Of a DNA stretch of 64,000 bases, positions 28,298 to 36,577 are shown piece by piece. Every line of letters starts with the position of its first letter. Position 1 is the first letter of the stretch. The stretch comes from JAJEAD01 sp964420925. GTDB lineage: Bacteria > Pseudomonadota > Gammaproteobacteria > HK1. The notes below the pieces were generated by a model. That model had not been told where the DNA came from, made no database searches, and saw only the letters and a program-made list of their open reading frames with translations. The position numbers were made by a program, and so were the translations under genes. The DNA lies in the NCBI GenBank assembly GCA_964420925.1, contig CAYQVB010000021.1:1-64000 (forward strand). Reading direction: 5' to 3'.

Positions 28298-29143
28298 TCA
28301 GTTCTGGACGACCGACGAGTCTGCGCTCTCGCTCCGGGCCAGCATCTCGGACTCGGACAGGTGCCAGGACCGGGCGAAGACCTGCTCCTTGCTGTCGACC
28401 ACCTTCACCGAGAGCTCACCGGGTCCATCGGGCACGTAGTGGAAGTGGATGCTCGGATCCTCGCTGAGCGAGATGTCGGACTCCACCGTGAGGACCGGCT
28501 CATCCGCGTAGCGCACCTCGATGTTGTTCACGAAGTAGGCCGGCACATAGCGGCGGGTCATCTGGTCCATCTGCATCCCGGTATGGTTCGGGTGACTGAT
28601 GAGAATCTGCGCGCGGTTCAGCTCGCCCGGCACCAGCTCCTCGCCCGGGCGCAGCTTCATCTTGCCGAGGCGGGCCAGCGCCTCGTCCGGGTCCTTGCCC
28701 GCGGGCGCGGAGCACCCACCCGAGGCCTTGACGAAGCGCTTGGTCATGAAGAGCTCGCCGTCGTTGGTCTCCGCAATCGCGCGGATGTAGGTGTACGAGT
28801 TCACGCGGACGCGCGTGCTGAAGGATGCGAGGCCGCTCGCGGGAGTGAAGTGGAAGCGGCCGGCCATCGGCAGCGGGTTCTCGTCGATGAGGAGCGTGAT
28901 GGTCTTGATGTAGCGTTCCTCGCTCTGGGGAAACGCGGCGTCGAGGCTGATGGGGACGAGCGCGGCGTCGTGCGCCCGGTACGGCGCCTCGATGCTCAGG
29001 ATCTCGCTGCCGTCCTGGATGGAGCGCTCCTCGAAGAGCAGATCGCGCATCGCCTCCCAGCGACTCTCATCCACATCTTTCGCCGCGACCGGGGTGGCGA
29101 GCAGAATCGCGAGGGCAGCGGAGAGTACCGGAACGGCTCTCAT
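28298..29143 (-). CDS. Quinoprotein-associated SoxYZ-like carrier protein
   Basis: A 281-residue exported protein (signal peptide about residues 1-21) whose two halves resemble SoxY and SoxZ fused. The SoxY-like half ends in SGGCSAPAGKDPDEA, where the cysteine corresponds to the carrier cysteine of SoxY; the SoxZ-like half contains LISHPNHTGMQMD. ATG 29143 is preceded by GGGGAGGAAC. The family is found beside PQQ dehydrogenases with the metallo-hydrolase and cysteine-tryptophan proteins, both present here. The biochemical role is unknown; thiol carriage in the periplasm is the inference. Confidence 0.84.
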   Translation of the reverse strand: MRAVPVLSAALAILLATPVAAKDVDESRWEAMRDLLFEERSIQDGSEILSIEAPYRAHDAALVPISLDAAFPQSEERYIKTITLLIDENPLPMAGRFHFTPASGLASFSTRVRVNSYTYIRAIAETNDGELFMTKRFVKASGGCSAPAGKDPDEALARLGKMKLRPGEELVPGELNRAQILISHPNHTGMQMDQMTRRYVPAYFVNNIEVRYADEPVLTVESDISLSEDPSIHFHYVPDGPGELSVKVVDSKEQVFARSWHLSESEMLARSESADSSVVQN

Positions 29144-29279
29144 GGGTCTGTTCCTCCCCTGGGACTGACTCTCCACTCTAGCACGAGGCACAGGGATGCG
29201 CGATGGCGACGACATCCTGCCCCAGGAGTACTTGACGCTGGCCGAACTCATGCTTCCAACGCGACCTGCACGGTCTCGG

Positions 29280-29362
29280 GTGGATTCCCGTTTGCACGGG
29301 AATGACGAATTGTGGCACCCGGTTGGGTTTCCGTCATTCCATATGATGTGCGGGAAACCACG
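29280..29362. repeat. Inverted GTGGATTCCCG repeats in a 450-bp gap
   Basis: Between the SoxYZ-like gene and the metallo-hydrolase gene (29144-29593) there is no convincing gene. One repeat arm is at 29280-29307 (GTGGATTCCCG-8 nt-CGGGAATGACG) and a diverged opposite arm (CCGTCATTCC-8 nt-CGGGAAACCACG) is at 29331-29362. The rest of the gap shows nothing I can name. Confidence 0.7.
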
Positions 29363-29593
29363 CGAAACAACGAGTCGAGGCAGGTGCCGTGGGAACGTGA
29401 AATGCCACTGAATCCAGCCGATGGCCGCTCCTGGCCCACGGATTTCCTGCTTCCGGCTCGATAGCCGTCGGACCTTCGATTGGCGCCGGGCCTCCCCCGC
29501 CTCACCTCCCCGAACCGGGACCCTCCCACAGGACGAGACGCCGCGGGGACGAAGTGCCGGCACGCGGCAGATGCGCCGCTGACCGCCCGGCTT

Positions 29594-30529
29594 CTACTCC
29601 CACTCGAGCTCGGTGAAGCTGGCCGTCACGTTGCGCGGATGACTCCACTCGAACCCGATCCACCGCCCGCGTTCCTCGCGAGCCGTACGCGCGATCGCCG
29701 ACTCGATACTGCCTCCCTCGGCGATCTCCCGCCGCACATCGCGCAGCAACGCCTGCAGGTAGCGCTCCTGGGCGTCGAGCGCCTCGGGCCAGGATGCGCT
29801 GGCAGGACCGTGTCCGGGAACCACGCGGGCCGCGGGTATCCGGCGCAGCTCCGCCATGACCGCCAACCAGCCCTTCAGGCTGCCGTCCACCACCGGCAGT
29901 CGATCGACGAAGAGCAGGTCGCCCGCGAACAGAGTACCGGTGCGCAGATCGTGCACGCTCAGGTCGCTGTCGGTGTGGGCGGTGCGCCAGGCGTTCAGCA
30001 CCAGGATCCGATCGCCGAGATCGATCCGGGTTTCGTCCCGAACCTCGATATCCGGTTCCACGACCCGAGTCCCCTCGAAGGTCGGACCGATGAGGCGCTC
30101 GAACGCCTCCAGGTAGAAGGGAGCGCGCAGAGCGAGCGCACGTCCGAGCTTGTGGTGGCCGGCAAACGCGGTGTCGCCGTCGTCGAAGGCCGCATTGCCG
30201 AAGGCGTGATCGGGGTGCGCGTGGGTGTTGAGCACATAGGCGATGGGAAGGTCGGTGAGCGCCTCGACGCTCGCGCGCAGGCGCCGGCCGAAAGCGAGGC
30301 TGCCCCCGCTGTCGATGAGCGCGACCGACTTCCCCCCGATGACCACGCCGGCGTTGCCGAACCCTCCCAGGTTCTCGGTAGTCGCATCCTCGTGGGGGCC
30401 GACGTAGACGTGGACCCCCTCCGCCACCTCGACCAGCTCGAGGGGCGCGACATCCGCTCCTGCCCCGGAAGTGAGCGAGAGGCAGGCGGCAAGCGCAATC
30501 CCCCGCCACCGATCGCTTTCATGGAACAT
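29594..30529 (-). CDS. Quinoprotein-associated zinc metallo-hydrolase (SoxH-related)
   Basis: A 311-residue exported metallo-beta-lactamase-fold protein. The zinc motif HxHxDH is NTHAHPDHAFGNAAF near residue 130, with later ligands in TAHTDSDLSV and VPGHGPAS. The ATG at 30529 (MFHESDRWRG) gives a short signal peptide ending near AGAD; the frame runs further upstream into repeat DNA. Proteins of this type occur with the SoxYZ-like carrier and PQQ dehydrogenases and are thought to act with them in a relay. The substrate is unknown. Confidence 0.84.
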   Translation of the reverse strand: MFHESDRWRGIALAACLSLTSGAGADVAPLELVEVAEGVHVYVGPHEDATTENLGGFGNAGVVIGGKSVALIDSGGSLAFGRRLRASVEALTDLPIAYVLNTHAHPDHAFGNAAFDDGDTAFAGHHKLGRALALRAPFYLEAFERLIGPTFEGTRVVEPDIEVRDETRIDLGDRILVLNAWRTAHTDSDLSVHDLRTGTLFAGDLLFVDRLPVVDGSLKGWLAVMAELRRIPAARVVPGHGPASASWPEALDAQERYLQALLRDVRREIAEGGSIESAIARTAREERGRWIGFEWSHPRNVTASFTELEWE

Positions 30530-30548
30530 CCCCTGCCACCTCGGCTCC

Positions 30549-30662
30549 GGTGGATTCCCGCTAATCAAGGGAATGACGGGAACAGACGACTCGAACGCGC
30601 GTGCTGCCCCGATGTTCCTCGAGCGACAGCGGCGACACGTCCCCTGGCCATGGCAGGCTTCC
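30549..30662. repeat. Interspersed repeat, copy B
   Basis: Starts with GTGGATTCCCGC-8 nt-GGGAATGACGG (30549-30578) and continues with GACTCGAACGCGCG, CCGATGTTCC and CCTGGCCATGGCAGGCTTCC, closely matching the reverse complement of 51900-52042. It lacks the right-hand terminal repeat, so it is a truncated copy. It lies in the 345-bp space between divergent genes, the remainder of which shows no gene. Confidence 0.75.
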
Positions 30663-30874
30663 GGTCAGGGGGCCCATCAGCCTCGTCCGGCCGAATGCCA
30701 CCGAATCTGCGCCTCGCCCCCCGGCTTGCGCAACGGCACCGCCACCACCGCACCAGGACCGATGCGGCATGGATTGGTGAGCCCTGGAGTGCTGCTCTAC
30801 CATCACCGGCCATGATATCCGCATTGAATCTTCCACAGCGCACGCTTCGATCCGACTACGAGTGGTCGTCCGTC

Positions 30875-31552
30875 ATGGATGGGGAGGACGAGCCCCGATA
30901 CCGCCGTCCCGCCTGCGCCCTGCGTTCCGCCTCGCCGGGCTCGGAGCCGGCACGATCCTGCGCTCGTCCTGGTGCGCGCCTCGTTCTCACCCTGGGATTG
31001 ACGCTGGGCGCAATCGGGATTCCGGGCGTTCTTGCAGCGTTTGAACTCGGCGCGGAATGCGTAGCCGAGGAGCCGTCAGGCTACCGCATGTCCGACTTCC
31101 GCGCGCCCGTGCCCTGTACCCTCGACGGCGCATGGGTGGTGTCCACCGAAGACCTGCAGCGATTGATCGCGGAGCAGCCCCCGGTGCTCATCGACGTGCT
31201 TCCCTCTCCCCGCCGCCCCGAGGGCCTCTCGGAGGACGCGCTATGGCAGCCCCCCGCCCGGAGGAACATACCCGGCACCGTGTGGCTCCCGAACACCGGG
31301 TTCGGCGAGCTCCCGGTCGAGGAGGAGGCATACCTGCGTGCGAATCTCGAACGCGTGACCCAAGACGATCCCTCGCGCCGCATCGTCTTCTACTGCCTCG
31401 CAGACTGCTGGATGTCGTGGAATGCAGCGCGCCGGGCACTCGAGTGGGGCTACACCTCGGTGGTCTGGTATCCCTTCGGCAGCGACAGCTGGGCCGCCGA
31501 GGGCCTGCCGCTCGCTGAATCGACTCCGGTACCGAGAGAGGCCGGTCAGTAG
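30875..31552 (+). CDS. PQQ-associated cysteine-tryptophan motif protein (rhodanese-like)
   Basis: About 225 residues with a signal-like segment (LVLTLGLTLGAIGIPGVLAA) after a long n-region. The C-terminal half is rhodanese-like, and the diagnostic segment is FYCLADCWMSWNAARRALEWG with two cysteines and a tryptophan, followed by VWYPFGSDSWAA. This matches the PQQ-dependent-catabolism associated CW-motif family. The true start is uncertain: ATGs at 30812 and 30875 both lack a clear ribosome binding site, and an internal non-ATG start nearer the hydrophobic segment is possible. Function is inferred as periplasmic thiol chemistry supporting the quinoprotein. Confidence 0.78.
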   Translation: MDGEDEPRYRRPACALRSASPGSEPARSCARPGARLVLTLGLTLGAIGIPGVLAAFELGAECVAEEPSGYRMSDFRAPVPCTLDGAWVVSTEDLQRLIAEQPPVLIDVLPSPRRPEGLSEDALWQPPARRNIPGTVWLPNTGFGELPVEEEAYLRANLERVTQDDPSRRIVFYCLADCWMSWNAARRALEWGYTSVVWYPFGSDSWAAEGLPLAESTPVPREAGQ

Positions 31553-31592
31553 CAAGCGGCGCGAGCGCGATGGGCGGTCGCACTCTCAACTA

Positions 31593-32117
31593 CTACGCAC
31601 CATCGAGAAGACGTTCCATCAGGATGTTGTCCAGCAGGTAAGTGGTGGCGCGCCGCCATGAGCGTTCGGTATTGCCGCGCAGGTCCACGAAGGCGTGGCC
31701 GACGGGAACTCCGCTCTCGACATCGAGGACGACCACGTTGAGGTTGACGATCAGATAGCTGACTATCTGTATCCAACCCACCGCCACCCAGTCGGCTCCG
31801 AGCGCCCGGGCGATGGTCCGCTCGCAGCCGTTGCACTGGTGCAGGTACTGGCCGGGATCGGCGGCAAGGATCGCGGAGCGGGTGGCATCGGCGGGCACCG
31901 CATCGAAGCCTTCCGCACGCAGCCCTTCGCGGATCAGCTCCGCGACCATGTCGAGACGTTGACGCTCCTCGGGAGTGGTGCGCCCGGCGTCCGGCAGGTA
32001 GTCCGCCTTCATCAGCTCGATGTCGAGCACCGCGACGCGAGTGGCGGCTCGCTCCGCCGACAGGGCCGGTGCACACGAGACCGCTAGCGACAGCGCCACC
32101 GCCAACAGACGGGTCAC
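31593..32117 (-). CDS. Exported protein, DUF2380/DUF3280-like
   Basis: About 174 residues, exported (signal VTRLLAVALSLAVSCAPALSA from the GTG at 32117; an ATG at 32204 would add 29 proline- and arginine-rich residues). Recognisable parts are VAVLDIELMKADYLPD, a pair of cysteines in YLHQCNGCERTIARALGADWVAVGW, and a hydrophobic strand VSYLIVNLNVVVLDVESG. Such proteins occur in PQQ alcohol dehydrogenase clusters. I infer a periplasmic accessory role only. It is divergent from the gene at 32235. Confidence 0.65.
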   Translation of the reverse strand: MTRLLAVALSLAVSCAPALSAERAATRVAVLDIELMKADYLPDAGRTTPEERQRLDMVAELIREGLRAEGFDAVPADATRSAILAADPGQYLHQCNGCERTIARALGADWVAVGWIQIVSYLIVNLNVVVLDVESGVPVGHAFVDLRGNTERSWRRATTYLLDNILMERLLDGA

Positions 32118-32234
32118 GCCAGGAATCCGGGCGCGCGATATCCAACCTCGCGGCGGCGGCGGCGGGCGGGGCTTCCTGACAATCGAACGGGCATTCGTTA
32201 GCATCGGGGGCCGGCTCCACCGGAGTATCGCAAG

Positions 32235-32597
32235 ATGAAGCAGTTGCTCATGGCGGCGGCGAGCTTGTCATTGTACGCCGGGACCGCATCGGCAAATGAC
32301 TTCCCGACCCAGGCGCGGGTCGAGTACGTCATCGCCTGCATGAATGAGCGAGGGGAGCAGAGTTACGACACCCTCTATCCCTGCGTGTGCATCGTGGATC
32401 GGATCGCGTCCAGCATGTCCTACCGGGAGTATGTCGAGGCGGAGACGCTCACCTTCCTCTTCAGCACTCCGGGTGAGAAGGGCGGGGTGTTCCGGGACGC
32501 TGCTCCGTCTTCCAGGAAACGCATCAAGGCGTTGAAGGCCCTGCGCGAGGAGTCGGAAGCCGCGTGTCATGTATCCCGGGTCGCGAGCAGTCAGTAG
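32235..32597 (+). CDS. Small exported cysteine-containing protein, xoxF-linked
   Basis: A 120-residue protein with a signal peptide (LLMAAASLSLYAGTASAND). The mature part has cysteines in YVIACMNERG and YPCVCIVD and a late cysteine in EAACHV, enough for two disulfides. I recognise similar hypothetical proteins next to methanol dehydrogenase genes but know no function. It lies 428 bases upstream of xoxF on the same strand. Exported location is supported by sequence; everything else is inference. Confidence 0.7.
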   Translation: MKQLLMAAASLSLYAGTASANDFPTQARVEYVIACMNERGEQSYDTLYPCVCIVDRIASSMSYREYVEAETLTFLFSTPGEKGGVFRDAAPSSRKRIKALKALREESEAACHVSRVASSQ

Positions 32598-33025
32598 CCG
32601 TCGACTCGGCTCGCTCGCATCGACATTCGGTCGCCCCATGCTGCCCCGGGTCGGGATGGCGGGCGGCGTGCACATGAGGGCCGGTGCCCGGTCGGAGCGC
32701 CTCGTGCTCCATCCTGGCGGAAGCCCCACCAGGGATTGACGGCGGGGTCTCGATTGAGTGATCCGGTCCCCTGCCCGGTACATCGTCCGGCGCTGCGGGA
32801 GACTTCAACTCTCGGCGCACATGTTGTGGCGGCCCGCGTCTCGGCAGGGTACTTCACGCTGGCCTCTCGGAGGCTTCGCTTTTCCGGTGAAACGACGTAT
32901 GCTAGCGAGCGGTGCGCTCTCGAATTCATACGCCCAAACTGCCGAATCACAGCGAAAACTGCATGTCTTTCAGTCACTTGAAGCACAGTTCGGTCACCTC
33001 ACCAACACGAGCAACGGAGAAGAAG
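32598..33025 (+). promoter_or_regulatory. Long leader region in front of xoxF
   Basis: The 428 bases before xoxF hold no convincing gene. The last 130 bases are clearly richer in A and T than the surroundings. A weak -10-like TATGCT lies at 32898-32903 without a good -35 box. The ribosome binding site GGAGAAGAAG directly precedes ATG 33026. No riboswitch fold is recognised. A transcription start within the A/T-rich part would leave a 5' leader of about 100 bases. Confidence 0.4.
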
Positions 33026-34840
33026 ATGATCAAGAAGCTACTTCCACTCGTTGGCTCCATCGCCGTGGGTGCGGCGATAGGGGTTCCGGGGGTCGCCTCG
33101 GCCAACGATGAATTGATGGCGTTGTCCGCAGACGCCAACAACTGGGTGATGTGGGGCAGGACCTACGACGGTTCCCGCTACAGCCCTCTCAATCAGATCA
33201 ACAAGGAGAACGCCGGCAACCTGCAGGTCGCCTGGACCTTCTCCACCGGGGTTCTGCGCGGACACGAAGGCGGGCCCCTGGTAATCGGTGACACCATGTG
33301 GGTGCATACCCCGGTGCCGAACAAGGTGTTCTCGATCAACCTCAACGATCAGACCATCAACTGGATGTACGTACCCAAGCAGGATGAGGCGGTGACCGTA
33401 CCCGTCATGTGCTGCGACACGGTGTACCGGGGCCTCGCGTATGCCGAAGGCAAGATCTTCCTGCAGCAGGCGGACACCACCCTGGTCGCGCTCGACGCGA
33501 TGACCGGTGAAGTCATCTGGAAGGCCGTGAACGGCGATCCGACCATCGGCGAGACCAACACCAACTCCCCCATCGTGGTCGGAGACAAGGTGTACACGGG
33601 TATCAGCGGAGGCGAGTTCGGGGTACGCGGCTTCCTCGCCGCCTACAACATCAACGACGGCAGCCTGGTATGGAAGGGTTACAGCACCGGTCCCGACGAA
33701 GAGATGCTGATCGACCCCGAGATGACCACCTCGATGCTGAAGCCGGTCGGCCCGAACTCGAGCCTCGACTCGTGGAAGGGCGACCAGTGGAAGATCGGCG
33801 GAGGCACGACCTGGGGTTGGTTCACCTATGACCCCGATCTGAATCTCATTTACTACGGCACCGGCAACCCCAGCACCTGGAACCCCGTGGTGCGCCCCGG
33901 CGACAACAAGTGGTCGATGACCCTCTTCGCACGCGATGCGGATACCGGAATGGCGCGCTGGGTTTACCAGATGACGCCTCACGACGAGTGGGACTATGAC
34001 GGCGTCAACGAGAGCATCCTCGCCGACATCGAGATCGACGGCCAGATGCGCAAGGTGCTCGTGCACTTCGACCGCAACGGTTTCGGTTACACCCTCGACC
34101 GGGTGACCGGTGAGCTGCTGGTGGCGGAGAAGTACGATCCTGCCGTCAACTGGGCGACCCACGTCGACATGGAGACGGGGCGGCCCTCGGTCGTGGCGCG
34201 CTACAGCACCCGCTGGCACGGTGAGGACGTCAACACCACCGACGTCTGCCCGGCCGCGCTCGGCAGCAAGGACCAGCAGCCGGCCGCCTACTCGCCGGAC
34301 ACCGGCCTGTTCTACGTGCCCACCAACCACGTGTGCATGGACTACGAGCCCTTCTACGTCGACTACGTGGCCGGGCAGCCCTATGTCGGGGCGACTCTCA
34401 GCATGTTCCCGGCCGGGCGCGTGATGGGCGACGGCACCGACAACCTCGGCAACTTCATCGCCTGGGACGCGGCGAAGGGCGAGATCGTCTGGTCCATCCC
34501 GGAGGCCTTCTCGGTGTGGAGCGGCGCGCTCGCCACCGGCGGCGGCGTGGTGTTCTACGGCACCCTGGACGGGTACCTGAAGGCGGTGGATGCCGACACC
34601 GGTGATCTGCTCTACAGCTTCAAGACCCCGTCCGGCATCATCGGCAACGTGAACACCTGGGTGCACAACGGCAAGCAGTACCTCGGAATCCTCTCCGGCC
34701 TCGGTGGCTGGGCCGGCATCGGCATGGCCGCGGGTCTGGAAGGCGATACCGACGGTCTGGGTGCGGTAGGCGCCTACAAGGGCCTCTCCCAGCACACCCA
34801 GCTCGGAGGCGTGCTGACCGTCTTCGCCCTGCCGGGCTGA
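33026..34840 (+). CDS. xoxF: Lanthanide-dependent methanol dehydrogenase XoxF
   Basis: A 604-residue periplasmic PQQ quinoprotein with a signal peptide (residues about 1-26). It forms an eight-bladed propeller; the vicinal disulfide next to PQQ is Cys129-Cys130 (PVMCCDTV). The key segment is HDEWDYDGVNE: Asp323 is the catalytic base, and Asp325, two residues on, is the extra aspartate that distinguishes lanthanide enzymes from calcium MxaF, which has Ala there. Glu in GGEFGVRG and Asn in GNPSTWNP complete the metal site. The overall sequence looks like the XoxF5 clade. xoxG and xoxJ follow on the same strand. Confidence 0.96.
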   Translation: MIKKLLPLVGSIAVGAAIGVPGVASANDELMALSADANNWVMWGRTYDGSRYSPLNQINKENAGNLQVAWTFSTGVLRGHEGGPLVIGDTMWVHTPVPNKVFSINLNDQTINWMYVPKQDEAVTVPVMCCDTVYRGLAYAEGKIFLQQADTTLVALDAMTGEVIWKAVNGDPTIGETNTNSPIVVGDKVYTGISGGEFGVRGFLAAYNINDGSLVWKGYSTGPDEEMLIDPEMTTSMLKPVGPNSSLDSWKGDQWKIGGGTTWGWFTYDPDLNLIYYGTGNPSTWNPVVRPGDNKWSMTLFARDADTGMARWVYQMTPHDEWDYDGVNESILADIEIDGQMRKVLVHFDRNGFGYTLDRVTGELLVAEKYDPAVNWATHVDMETGRPSVVARYSTRWHGEDVNTTDVCPAALGSKDQQPAAYSPDTGLFYVPTNHVCMDYEPFYVDYVAGQPYVGATLSMFPAGRVMGDGTDNLGNFIAWDAAKGEIVWSIPEAFSVWSGALATGGGVVFYGTLDGYLKAVDADTGDLLYSFKTPSGIIGNVNTWVHNGKQYLGILSGLGGWAGIGMAAGLEGDTDGLGAVGAYKGLSQHTQLGGVLTVFALPG

Positions 34841-34899
34841 GACTTCTTCGATGGGTGACGGCGGCCACGGAGGCCGCCGGATCCCTCTTCCGACTGCAG

Positions 34900-34935
34900 C
34901 GGCTGCGGCCCCTTGAGCCGCAGCCGTTTTCGTTT
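34900..34935 (+). terminator. Rho-independent terminator between xoxF and xoxG
   Basis: A 9-bp GC-rich stem (CGGCTGCGG at 34900-34908 with CCGCAGCCG at 34918-34926) and a nine-base loop, followed by TTTTCGTTT. It would stop or attenuate transcription after xoxF, leaving less xoxG-xoxJ transcript. Confidence 0.75.
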
Positions 34936-35030
34936 CCGCGAGGGACTCGGGTCGAGTCCTTCCGGGAAGGTGCTTCCACTCCGCGCCGCCTCAGCTCGCG
35001 GTGCCGGTCACATGTCAAGGGGACTCGAAC

Positions 35031-35483
35031 GTGAAACCCTTCCTTCGCTCCATCCATACGGGCCTGGCCGGATCGGCGCTCCTCGGCATCTTCGCCGCGC
35101 TCCTGACCCCCTTCGCCCTGGCCCAGGACGTGCCCACCTACGAAGGTCACATCCAATGCGAGACTGAAGGCTCGCCCAGATCCTGCAAGATCGATCTCTG
35201 GCTGACCCGCGGGTACCGCGCGTTCAGCCAGTGCCAGGTCTGCCACGGGCTGGACGGCAGCGGCAGTACCATCGGACCGAGCCTGCTCGACAAGATGAAG
35301 GAAATCGACCATGCGCGTTTCATGGAGGTCGTCACCAAGGGCATGCAGGGAACGATCGGGGTCATGCCGGGTTGGGAGAACAATCCCAACGTCATGAAGT
35401 ACGTCGACCAGCTCTACGCATACCTCATGGCGCGCTCGGACGGAGTGCTTCCGGGAGGCAAGGTGAAACGCTACGACAGATGA
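35031..35483 (+). CDS. xoxG: Cytochrome c XoxG, electron acceptor of XoxF
   Basis: A 150-residue class I c-type cytochrome with a signal peptide (LLGIFAALLTPFALAQD). Heme attaches at Cys68 and Cys71 with His72 (CQVCH), and the axial methionine is probably in GVMPGWE. The start is a GTG at 35031; CAAGGGGAC upstream may serve as ribosome binding site. Position after xoxF and before xoxJ defines it as XoxG rather than MxaG. A terminator precedes it, so it may be expressed below xoxF. Confidence 0.92.
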   Translation: MKPFLRSIHTGLAGSALLGIFAALLTPFALAQDVPTYEGHIQCETEGSPRSCKIDLWLTRGYRAFSQCQVCHGLDGSGSTIGPSLLDKMKEIDHARFMEVVTKGMQGTIGVMPGWENNPNVMKYVDQLYAYLMARSDGVLPGGKVKRYDR

Positions 35484-35493
35484 GGTATCGGGA

Positions 35494-36369
35494 ATGAATG
35501 CGAAGACCCGAATGCCGGCGGCGACGTTCCGCGCCACGCTTGCCGCGGGGCTGATGGTGGTGACGATGGGGGGCGCGACCAGCGTCGCTGCCGAAGACGC
35601 GCGAAGCGCCTTCAAGGTCTGCGCGGACCCCCATTACCTCCCGTGGTCGAACGAAGCGGGGGAGGGCTACGAGAACCGGATCGCGTCGCTGCTCGCCGGC
35701 GAGCTCGGCCTGCCGGTCGAGTACACCTGGTTCCCGCAGCGCATGGGCTTCATCCGGAACACCCTGCGCGCCAAGGACGACGACGGAGATTACAAGTGCG
35801 ACGTCGTGATGGGATTGCCCGCAGGCTACGAGCTGGCGATCACCACCGACCCCTACTACCACTCGACCTACGCCCTGGTCTACGTGAAGGGTCGAGGACT
35901 GGATGATATTCGCTCGGCCACGGATCTGCTGACACTCGATCCGGCCCAGCGTGATCGGCTTCGCTTCGGTCTCGCCGAACGAAATCCCGGCACGGTGTGG
36001 CTGGCGAAGCACGGACTGCTCGACCTGCTCCAGGTCGCGTACGCGTCGCAGCACGGCGACCCGGAGGTGCAGCCGGGGCAACTCGAGCGCGAAGACCTTC
36101 TCGCGGGGAACATCGATGTCACCATCATGTGGGGACCCATCGCGGGCTACTTTGCGCTCAGCAACCCCGACACTCCGATCGCGGTGATTCCGATGGCTTC
36201 GGAGCCCGGAGTGCACCTGCACTTCGGAATCTCGGCCGGCGTGCGTTTCGGGCAGGGAGAGCGAAAGAACGAGCTTCAGGCCCTGCTCGACGAAAACGCG
36301 GACGCCATCGAAACCATACTCCGCGAGTACGGCGTCCCCCTGGTGGATGAGAACGGCGCGCTGATTTGA
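35494..36369 (+). CDS. xoxJ: XoxJ periplasmic binding-like protein
   Basis: A 291-residue exported protein of the solute-binding-protein fold (signal peptide about residues 1-33). The start of the mature part, VCADPHYLPWSNEAGEGYEN, and CDVVMGLPAGYELAITTDPYY are typical of MxaJ/XoxJ. The family is essential for methanol dehydrogenase function, and an activation or assembly role for XoxF is proposed. ATG 35494 is ten bases after xoxG. The three genes form the standard xoxFGJ arrangement. Confidence 0.92.
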   Translation: MNAKTRMPAATFRATLAAGLMVVTMGGATSVAAEDARSAFKVCADPHYLPWSNEAGEGYENRIASLLAGELGLPVEYTWFPQRMGFIRNTLRAKDDDGDYKCDVVMGLPAGYELAITTDPYYHSTYALVYVKGRGLDDIRSATDLLTLDPAQRDRLRFGLAERNPGTVWLAKHGLLDLLQVAYASQHGDPEVQPGQLEREDLLAGNIDVTIMWGPIAGYFALSNPDTPIAVIPMASEPGVHLHFGISAGVRFGQGERKNELQALLDENADAIETILREYGVPLVDENGALI

Positions 36370-36577
36370 TTGCCGGGCCGGCCCGCTCAGCGGAGGCCGT
36401 CCGGGTGGAGGTGGACGCGCAACGCCGAGTGTGTCCCCGCACGAGGGGCGGTCACGCACACTCGCTCTCATGCCAACAGGGCGGAGGACGGCTTGGCGCT
36501 AAGGGCGAGGTGCTCGCTGGTGCCGGACGCGCCCGCTTCGACGGGGGGAGCGAGACCCTCCGGCCTGGTGATCAGAT

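Noticed and set aside
33038..34795. Long minus-strand open frame opposite xoxF
   Set aside because: Shadow of a high-GC gene; composition is His/Val/Arg-rich without domains, while the plus strand is unmistakably XoxF.
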